A DNA stretch of 64,000 nt, from contig NC_090319.1 of the NCBI RefSeq assembly GCF_040869045.1, forward strand, positions 358,439,739-358,503,738. Direction: 5' to 3'. The notes under the pieces were generated by a model. It had not been told where the DNA came from and searched no databases. It was given only the letters and a program-made list of their open reading frames with translations. This document shows, one piece after another, positions 56,175-64,000 of the stretch; the stretch's first letter is position 1, and the number at the start of each line of letters is the position of its first letter. The DNA is from Eurosta solidaginis (lineage: Eukaryota; Arthropoda; Insecta; Diptera; Tephritidae). Position numbers and translations under genes: made by a program.

Positions 56175-57085
56175 ATTCGCCTTGGTATCAAACGCCAGCG
56201 TCATTCGAATTTGGAATACGCCGTATAGGAAATTTTGGCTTTGATCCTAACTGCATTTTTTAATATTAAATAATAGACAAAAACTGCCGCATATTTGTAT
56301 AATAATGTTGTCAAGTTCTTTATTTGTTTTTATATAAGCATATATAAACACAGACACAGAATGGAAAAATAAACTAAATATTCATCTTCTGGTACAATTA
56401 GGCGAAGTATAAAATATTTTGCCTACTAATAATCATTAATCTAAAATTACCGCTAACAAAACGATTATGTATGTAGGTATGTACTTAAACACATTTTCAG
56501 TTTTTTTTAACTTTTTTATATTTTATTTTATTTTATTTAAACCGCAATTACCTTTTCCATATGCTAAAACGATTGTTGTAGAATAAGGGTCTTAAAATCA
56601 ATACTTATTATTAAATTTTATCAGCCATGATCTGATTTTTGAATTGGAGGCAGTTTTTGGAATTTGATATAAAAAAACAGTTTTCAAATCAATCAAAGTT
56701 TGCGTTTTCGACATAATGTAATGATAATTCCATCATGGTTTTCATGAGGGAATCACCAGGTGAAGTAAATAAAAAAAGACAGAAGATGTAAGCTATCTGA
56801 AATGGTAGTGATGTATTTTCGACGGTCAGAAGAGGGTAAAATTTTTACCTGCTTTGAAAAAATAGGAGTAGAAAAATAAATACCTTGCTACGAAAGACAT
56901 TACCGAAATTGCTTTTTTCAGCATATCAGTGCCACCCGACGCCAATGCAAAATTTAATACAAAGGACCAGTGTTAGTTAACATTACTTTTAGGATCGAAT
57001 AAAAATAAAAAATTCAATTTCATCTGCAGTTGAAACTTTCATTGAAAAGCCGGACATAAAGAAACATGTGTTATTCATATAGTAC
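56175..57085. other. Unassigned AT-rich spacer
   Basis: No gene or repeat recognised. A (TTTTA)n-like stretch lies near 56520-56540. Confidence 0.35.
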
Positions 57086-57089
57086 ATAT

Positions 57090-57588
57090 TGTAACGAAGT
57101 TTGGAAAATTCCGCTTATTTGAAACCTCCTGATAACGTTCGAATCGCTAAACTGTTGAATAAATCACTCTGATTTCTGTATTGCAAAATGGTCTTTATTA
57201 GACTACTTTGGGAGTAAAACAATTATATTTCAGTTTGCAACTGATAGCGTGTTAAAGGAAACTGATTAGTTATTACTCAGCTTGCGCTGCTTTTATATTC
57301 TCTGTTGCCTTGTCTGCATATTTCTCCAAAGGTCTAGACGTTTCACCTTCTAGAGCTCTTGTAGCTCATGATTGTATACATGTATATTTGTAGTTTATAG
57401 CCATATGCGTGTGTATGTGTAAGTAACTACGGCTGATGACTACGTGTGTTTGTGAGCATCTCTTCGTTGCCCTGTATGAATGTGTGTAAATGATGATTGA
57501 TTTGTTAAAGTACACAAGAGTGCCAGCTTGCTTTATTGTTGTTATGCCTTTACTTACTAACAACATAGTGATGCTAAAATTCGCCACA
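57090..57588 (-). mobile_element. Solo LTR of the gypsy-type family, reverse
   Basis: 499 bp. On the - strand it begins TGTGGCGAATTTTAGCATCA and ends TTCGTTACA. Perfect 4-bp target duplications ATAT are at 57086-57089 and 57589-57592. It shares the end block with the LTRs at 19361 and 39022. Confidence 0.85.
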
Positions 57589-57592
57589 ATAT

Positions 57593-58975
57593 GCACGTCA
57601 GTTATTTAGTTGTTTTTTTTTTTCTGCCTTTGGCGGAACTTAAATGGGTTTCGGGTTCGATGAAATGATTTTACAGTCACACTTGGAAGTGATCGTGATA
57701 CTCTTAAATATGTTTCCGTCCCTTAAAATTCATTGATAGTGAGTTAAGACATTTTGTATATTTAGAATGCCACTGTATAGGCGAGATTTTTTCAAAATAA
57801 GGTGTAATACGACAATTTTGGTGTTCTTCTAGGAATGAGAAAAACATTATTCTAAAGTCTTCAGTAGTACTGTACAGGGGAAGATCCTTGGTTGAATATG
57901 ACGTGAATGCAAACAGTTTGTTTTAAGAAAGACCTGTTTCAATTTTTTGGGAACAAATTAAGGATAGGTATCTACATAATGGTAATATCAAAAATATGGA
58001 AGTATTAGTTTAGCAAGGCCTTACTTATGGCAACCAACCCCAAAGATACCCTAAATGATGAATTTCTGTAATTAAATCCAGTAAAGGTCCATCGATATTC
58101 ACCTAATAGTTTATGTGAAAAAAGTACAAAAAGTGCCATATTTTAGTCCTGAAAAATGCAAAAAGCAACACTTTTTCGGGGACAAGATTGGTGAAAATTT
58201 TTCAGATAGCCGAATGACAGGACAAAGAAAACTTTAGAGCGAGACAATTGCCGGCTTCCTTCACCTGGTTATTCCACCATGCATGGTTTTCAATTCTAAT
58301 AAAACTGAAGAAATGAATTGAATTCAATTGAAAAATTGCAATGCCATTGCTTGAAAAGCAAACTGTACGGTGTTTTCGAAATTGAGTAAATATAAGTTAG
58401 TATAATTTTAAATTATCTTCTAAGATGTCACTTTTCTTCATATTGGACTAAAACAGTTTTTTATAGAGATTGATCCATTGCAATTTTCCCGTTTTTCGAA
58501 CTTAGCCTGCATAGCAATGATATTGGATTTAGAAGTTAGCAATTGGACTATTTCTAATACATTTTCTTTAATGTATTGTGTTAAAAAAAATGTAAAAAGT
58601 TAAAATGGAGGAGTGGTCTCCTCTCTTTCCTTTTTTGAACGGTATGCAATTTTTTCGTTTTCAAGCTTATATAATAGATATTATAAGGTGTCAAACGGCA
58701 GAACTTAGAAAAACTTAAAAGCGATAAATTACACAGCTACACAACAAAAAGTTTGACGGATATGGCAATGAAACACACGTATTCCTATGCAGTGTCATGC
58801 GCCGAGTTCGAATCCACTGTCAAAAATTGCTTATCTGGTCCTGGTTCGGCCGTAACGCAAAAAAAACACTAAATAAGGAGATACTGTATTTCGATTTTGA
58901 GGTTATTTCCGAACCCCGACCCGTTAGACCTATTCTGATATCAAACCTGCATTCGGCCCATCAAAATGCTTAAGA
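57593..58975. other. Unassigned spacer
   Basis: No coding frame longer than about 60 codons and no recognised repeat. Confidence 0.35.
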
Positions 58976-59019
58976 ATACATGTGTCGCATAACCAGATCC
59001 GACGAGCGGGTTATGGGGT

Positions 59020-59358
59020 TAGAATATACCCGCGGTAGGTATGCCTGTCGTAAGAGGCGACTAAAATAACGGATTCAAGGGGTTTGTGTAGCGCAGCCCT
59101 TTCAGGATGCCAGCGCAATACATAGCTTCTACAAACCCAATTGCCAACCTCACCTATCCGTGGCGAATCCTGTTTCATTAACAGCCGAGGCTCTGGCGAC
59201 CCCGAGGGAGGGCGGGATGGCCTAGAAGGTCGCATGTGGTCATAACAAATCGTTCCAGAAATGGTCGGGCTTGGTACTGGAATGTATCGGATCTACATCC
59301 GGCAAAGGACCAACTCGATACACTCCCCAAGGCCTTCGCTACAACAACAAAAAAAAAA
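59020..59358 (+). mobile_element. (AAC)n-tailed retroposon, near complete
   Basis: Begins AATATACCCGCGGTAGGTAT, continues GAGGCGACTAAAATAACGG and CCAATTGCCAACCTCACC, then AAATGGTCGGGCTTGG and ATCCGGCAAAGGACC, and ends ACAACAACAAAAAAAAAACG. Same family as 10452-10840, opposite orientation. Confidence 0.65.
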
Positions 59359-59359
59359 C

Positions 59360-60536
59360 GAGGTTGGAAGCGAAAAGTAACACAACCGCACAAGAAAACG
59401 TTGCTAATGCGACACATGTATTTCCCTTTTTTTACGCGCTGGGGCTGACTCTGTCATTACAATTGACTTAAGTGGATGTGGTTCGGCCCTCACCTCAAAA
59501 AAAAAAAAAATTGGCTACTCCGCGTTTTTTGTGATTACATAAGAAACGGGAGCCGACAGACTTATTCTAATAACGAATTTTGAGTCAGTGCATCAACAGA
59601 GACTACATTGACGCAATACAAGAAAAGACCTGGACACGCTTAGAACTTTTATTTTATAATTTGTTTAATATATATTAGAATGCATCCAATTTCGAACTTC
59701 TAAAGCAGATAGCCACCTTTTGCACGTTAACTACACAAACACGGGAAATCCCTTTTTTGCCTGTAAATAAATATGTACAAAAAAATTTGTTTCCCTCCAA
59801 CAGCCAGAAAATAGGATTTTGTCGTTATACAAATAATTTTAATTCTACCACCGTACGAAGCCTATATTTCAAATTTTTAAAATCTCACATGGGAATGTGG
59901 GCATATAAACCATAATGTTAAGCTTTATGTAAACATTTAATTATTGAGCGAACACTGAAAAGTTTTCACAATTCTTTAGGAGACAGAAGACGCTTGTGAT
60001 CTTAAACTAAATATAAGCATATTTGTAATTAAAAAAAAAAAGAATTGATTAATAACATAATTACACAAAGCTAACAAATCAAATTTCTACAAAACAAAAA
60101 CATCTTCAGATTGAGCAGTTTACAAAGTTCACTTTTACAAACAGTTTCCCTACGCTTTATCAAATATTTCCGCATAAAATGTACATATATTAATAATGAA
60201 TCGTTTTAATATTTATAAATATAGTCAAAAGAATTAAAATATACATATATTTCCAGCTTACAACAAATATACAGTTGTAATTGTCGATTTTTTAAGTCCA
60301 ATACAATTCTTTTACATTTTTTTACACATACATTTTGTGTAAATTTTTCTATGGTAAAAAAATAAGAAAATAGGATAACTAATTTCTATTAAAATGCGTC
60401 ACAACAAATGACGCTCGATTGCGAATTGCACAAAGTAGTACGGCAGCAAAAAAGCAGCAATCGAAACATTCATTATTATCACTTTTACGGCTGTTCCTTT
60501 CACAGTCAACTCAAATTCAAGTACGCCCACGCTCTC
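59360..60536 (-). other. 3' flank of the Lst2 homologue, probable 3' UTR
   Basis: AT-rich, without competing genes. The first several hundred bases past the Lst2 stop codon are presumably 3' UTR. Several TTTATT (AATAAA on the - strand) candidates make the polyadenylation site undecidable by eye. Confidence 0.4.
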
Positions 60537-61677
60537 CTATGAGCCACCAGCTGTGGCGGCAGCTGCACTTGCCCGTGGCGATAAGATCGTACTCGTACTA
60601 CGCCCTGCGCTACCACCACCAGCTGATCCATTGACACGTACTTCACGTACATAACAATCACGACACACGCGTACCGCCTTTGTCAGTCCATATTTAGGTA
60701 ATGGCGCCGATGCATTAGAGCAAACGCCACAAAATACGCCACCACAATTGCGACAATGATGACGACGTCGGAATGCTGTAAATTGTGTGCGACAAGCCAT
60801 GCAACGAGGCGCTTTTTCATCGGGCACCCAAGCGGGTGGTGACAGACGTGTGCTAACGCTTGAGGACGGAGGTGGTGTTCTTGTTGTTGCGGTGGTTGTT
60901 GCTGCGTGAGGACTATTATTGTTATTGTTGCTGCTAACATTTGTGCTGTGGTTGCTCGTCGCATTCGTTGATATTGTTGCACGTTGACTAACTGGCGAGT
61001 TATTTTTAGATGAGGCAGCTGATGATGAACTTGATGAAATGGGCGATGTACTACCAACCGAATCATTACGATTGCGACGTTGTCGACGTTCATTTATATA
61101 TGCACTCAAACGACAACTTTGCCCACCCACAGTTGTTGTAGCTGCTGATGCAGTTACTACTACTGACATCGCACCACCCATATGATCATTGTGGTCTTGA
61201 TCACCTAAACTGCGACTGCGACTCGCTTGAGTACGCCCCACTACAGGCAGTCCACTTTCAGTGCATATGTTCTGGCCACGCTGTATAGCGCCTCCAATGG
61301 AATGTCGATTATTACTACTCCCACTACTGCTAGTGCTGCTGCTGCTATTGTTATCGTTACCGGAAGCGGAGCCGGTACCATTAGCGCCATTATTATGGAA
61401 CACATTATCCAACTCAGCATTGACTTCCTCTGCTGAGTAAATGCTTTGATTAGAACCAGCATTCTCTTGTATAACATCCTGCTCGGATGCACGAAACTCG
61501 AAGAGGTCCGATTCTTTAGGCTTTTCGGGTATATCTAGCTCTTCTTGTGTCGGCGACATATTCATAAGGAATACGCTACGCAATATTTGACGTAAATCAG
61601 CTGCAAAATTTGTTTGCAATTGATCAGCCACACCAGCAATGCATACAAAGAGGCGATGTAGCAAATTTTCGATGCTT
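60537..61677 (-). CDS. Lst2: Lst2/ZFYVE28 homologue, last coding exon with FYVE finger
   Basis: The exon opens after a TTTTAG acceptor at 61677 and runs to a TAG stop, about 380 residues. The first part ([20 protein letters not shown], then [11 protein letters not shown]) matches the conserved middle of lateral signaling target protein 2. A low-complexity Ser/Asn/Thr stretch follows. The FYVE domain (60830 down to about 60650) is complete: WVPD, then [10 protein letters not shown], then VRVC, with eight zinc-ligand Cys in [26 protein letters not shown] and CRDC. FYVE binds phosphatidylinositol 3-phosphate on early endosomes; Lst2 is a negative regulator of EGFR signalling. An Ala/Ser/Gly-rich tail ends the protein. 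Upstream exons are outside or not visible in the last 2.3 kb. Confidence 0.9.
60650..60830 (-). other. FYVE zinc finger of the Lst2 homologue
   Basis: All three FYVE signature elements are present (WxxD, RRHHCRxCG, RVC), so PI3P binding should be intact. Confidence 0.9.
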
Positions 61678-62137
61678 CTAAAATGAGGCAGAAACATAAA
61701 ACATTCAAATTAGTTGAGGTGGGGAAAATGCATTAGGAAATCTAAGTTCGATTGTAAAGAAGAATATACACCCAGGAGTGATGTTCAACTAAACTATTGG
61801 AAAAATTCAATGTGCTGATTATGAGTGGAATCGAACGCATGTTGTTGTTGTTGTTGCAGTGCTACGCCCCATCCAATAGATGCGACCACTCACTAATTGT
61901 CATCAATGTCCTCTAACGATAGTCCGAGGAACCTGCAGTTTCTATAGGGTTGGATCAGAGAGATAAGATGCTTAAACGCGTTGGTTCCATATTGCAATTT
62001 AAAAGATGCTAACAAGCGGTACATACATTGGGTATGGTATGGTAAGAGTTTAACCTTTTACACTATCCAGATCGAAGTTGAGCTAGAGTCTTGAGCGTCT
62101 CCCTAAGGAGGTTGCTTTCCTCAATTGCGAGTTTATT

Positions 62138-62405
62138 GTGTAAGAGGCGACTAAAATACCAGATTCAAGGGGTTGTGTAGCGCAACCTTTTCAGGTTGCT
62201 AGCGCAATATATAGCTTCTCCAAACCCAATTGTCAACCTCACCTTCGAGCGGCGAATCTCGTTTCACTAACAGGCAAGGCTCTGGCGACCCCAAGCTCCT
62301 CATGGAACTTGGGGGTGGGGAGGGAGGGATGGCCAGAAGGTTTAATGTTGCCATATAAATCGTGCCCGAGATGGTCGGGCTAGCACCTTAATGGTGCTGG
62401 GTTAC
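62138..62405 (+). mobile_element. (AAC)n-type retroposon, tail-less forward copy
   Basis: Starts AAGAGGCGACTAAAATACC and runs to ATGGTGCTGGGTTACCGGAG, where an inverted copy begins. It forms a long inverted repeat with 62520-62735. Confidence 0.65.
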
Positions 62406-62740
62406 CGGAGTTGTTGTTGTTGTTGTTGTTGTTGTTGTAGCGATTAGGTTACTCCCCGAAGGCTTTGGGGAGTGTTATCGATGTGATGGTCCTTTGTCGG
62501 ATACAGATCCGATACGCTCCGGTAACAGCACCATTAAGGTGCTGGCCCGACCATCTCGGGAACGATTTATATGGCCACATTAAACCTTCAGGCCATCCCT
62601 CCCTCCCCACCTCAAGTTCCCTGAGGAGCTTGGGGTTGCCAGAGCCTCGTCTGTTAGTGAAACGGGATTCGCCGCTCGAAGGTGAGGTTGACAATTGGGT
62701 TGGAGAAGCTATATATTGCGCTACACAACCCCTTGAATCC
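62406..62740 (-). mobile_element. (AAC)n-tailed retroposon, reverse copy
   Basis: Begins on the + strand with a (GTT)n run of about ten units (62409-62438), the tail in reverse, then TAGCGATTAGGTTACTCCCC, through to ACACAACCCCTTGAATC. The head is truncated. Confidence 0.7.
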
Positions 62741-62835
62741 CGGTTACCGGAGTGCGCCGGATCTGTATCCGGCAAAGGACCATCACTTTGATAACACTCC
62801 CCAAAGCCTTCGGGGAGTAACCTTATCACTACAAC
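62740..62835 (+). mobile_element. (AAC)n-tailed retroposon, 3' end only
   Basis: CGGTTACCGGAGTGCGCCGG to ACTACAACAACAACA, a forward tail joined to the reverse copy. Confidence 0.6.
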
Positions 62836-62837
62836 AA

Positions 62838-63320
62838 CAACAGGCGCCTAAAATATCAAATAGATTCAAGGGGCTGTGCAGCGCAACCCTTTCAAGGGGT
62901 TGCCAGCGCAATTTATAGTTAACCAACCCAGTTGTCATCCTCACATTACCGTAGCGAATCCTGTATCTTGCTTTCCTCAATTGCGAGTTTATTGAGTAAG
63001 AGGCGACTACAATACCAGTTTCTAGGGGTTGTGTAGCGCAACCTTTTCAGGTTGCCAGCGCAATATATAGCTTCTGCAAACCCAATTGTCAACCTCACCT
63101 TCGAGCGGCGAATCTCGTTTCACTAACAGCCGAAGCTCTGGCGACCCCAAGTTTCTCATGGTTCTAGAGGGTGGGAGGGCAGTATGGCCTAGAAGTCAGG
63201 TGGCCTTACTAAATCGTTCCCGAAATGATCATGCTAGTACCTTAATGATGCTTGTTACCAGAACGTACCGGATCTGCAAATCTATAACACCCCCCATAAC
63301 CTTCGCCACATAACAACAAG
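62838..63320 (+). mobile_element. Two further forward (AAC)n-type retroposon copies
   Basis: A short head fragment (62838-62965, GGCGCCTAAAATATC onward) is followed by a longer copy (about 62990-63320) ending in a degenerate CACATAACAACAAGAAG. Open frames reported here run through these repeats. Confidence 0.55.
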
Positions 63321-63329
63321 AAGCTCTTA

Positions 63330-63560
63330 GGTTCCTGGGAGGCGGGTATTCTGCAGAAACTGTTCAGCATTTCATTTCTTTTTTTTTATGGGGAGTATTC
63401 TCGCCTCAATGTGTAGGTGATGTTTTGGGGACATAAGAAGACATCCCGTTGCAGTTTTGAGCTTGGTGTTTTGGCAGGACTGCAGCTTCCTCCAGTGTTT
63501 TAGACTCGGTGCCCATATTGGGGCACGTAGCATACAAGCGACCGGCTAGTTGCTTTATAG
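63330..63560. other. Unassigned stretch upstream of the Lst2 exon
   Basis: No splice-supported Lst2 exon or other gene seen. Confidence 0.35.
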
Positions 63561-63564
63561 GTCG

Positions 63565-63745
63565 TTATGAGAAGGTTTTATGTGGCCATATTAATTGTTC
63601 CCGAGATGGTCCGGCTATTACATTAATGATGCTTGTAATCGTAACTTACCCAATATATATCCGGCAGGGACCATGAACATCGATAACACTCCCTTCCTTA
63701 GGGGCCGCAATTGTACATAAAGTCTATTGCCACAACAAAATCTTG
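63565..63745 (+). mobile_element. (AAC)n-type retroposon fragment, diverged
   Basis: Retains GTTCCCGAGATGGTCCGGCT, ATCCGGCAGGGACCATGAAC, ATCGATAACACTCCC, and a short CCACAACAAAATC end. Confidence 0.5.
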
Positions 63746-64000
63746 AAGTCTCTTCCCGGCAACTTGAGGCAAAAATAAGGGAGTGAGAGCAAAAGGAATA
63801 GATAATTAGGAGTGATCGTGAATAGGCAAATTTATAGCTTTTGGGAAACCGTTTAGAGACGACATTTGCAGACACCTGCCTTTACCATGTTTCAAATACT
63901 AAAATTTGCTTTTTCCTTTAATTAGTCTTTTGCAAACTCTCGCACATTTTCGAAAACAGCTTTATAACATGAAGCAATTTTTACATGTTCTTTATACTGC

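Noticed and set aside
60683..61093. Open frame of 136 codons inside the Lst2 exon
   Set aside because: Another frame of the same strand over Ser/Asn/Gln-rich repeats; the FYVE frame is the real one.
62465..62791. + strand frame of 108 codons near Lst2
   Set aside because: It runs entirely through (AAC)n-type retroposon copies in two orientations.
61678..64000. Search for upstream exons of the Lst2 homologue
   Set aside because: No frame with a good acceptor and donor and recognisable Lst2 N-terminal sequence; the missing exons must be farther away.

Overview
The window is nuclear DNA from a higher fly, most probably a tephritid fruit fly. The evidence is short GT-AG introns of 52-80 bp, an AT-rich background, and several repeat families that I recall from tephritid genomes (Helentron/DINE-1-like elements, a tRNA-type SINE, an (AAC)n-tailed retroposon). 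The family assignment rests on memory of those repeats, not on a search. Nothing bacterial or viral in organisation is present, and I see no CRISPR array or cellular RNA gene.

Three cellular genes can be read. Two are complete and related: a CFAP58-like coiled-coil gene on the + strand (14542-25123, 11 exons, 871 residues) and a paralogue on the - strand (45367 down to 28190, 11 exons, 902 residues). They converge tail to tail across about 3 kb. They share intron positions, and three exons have identical lengths. CFAP58-family proteins belong to the sperm flagellum and motile-cilium axoneme, so both are likely expressed in testis or ciliated neurons. The third gene is the last coding exon of an Lst2/ZFYVE28 homologue on the - strand (61677-60537). 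It ends in an intact FYVE zinc finger; the upstream exons lie beyond the window.

Everything else is mostly transposable-element debris. 1-3480: unknown sequence, a short retroposon-like repeat, a dimeric satellite of about 157-bp monomers, and a long foldback element. 3480-5280: Helentron/DINE-1-like copy A. 6300-12240: LINE pol remnants, a non-autonomous hAT element with a perfect 8-bp target duplication, a truncated SINE, and degraded Helentron sequence. 12836-14290: a divergent Helentron-like element, just upstream of CFAP58-like gene 1. The 6.5-kb intron 7 of gene 1 (17092-23584) holds a LINE fragment with a 2A-like motif and an internally deleted gypsy-type LTR element whose gag carries a SAP-like motif.

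The introns of gene 2 hold two SINE copies in opposite orientation, two foldback MITEs, Helentron copy B and a solo LTR. Upstream of gene 2, at 46.2-52.8 kb, a decayed copia-type element is interrupted by Helentron copy C, which is itself interrupted by an RTE-like LINE 3' end: a three-level nest. From 53 to 60 kb there are duplicated and foldback sequences and a second solo LTR, then the 3' flank of Lst2. The far end (62.1-63.8 kb) is a cluster of (AAC)n-tailed retroposons in both orientations.

I found no convincing new biological system. The most unusual items are the CFAP58-like inverted pair, the SAP-bearing gag, and the GTGGGCGTGG motif preserved across divergent Helentron-like copies.
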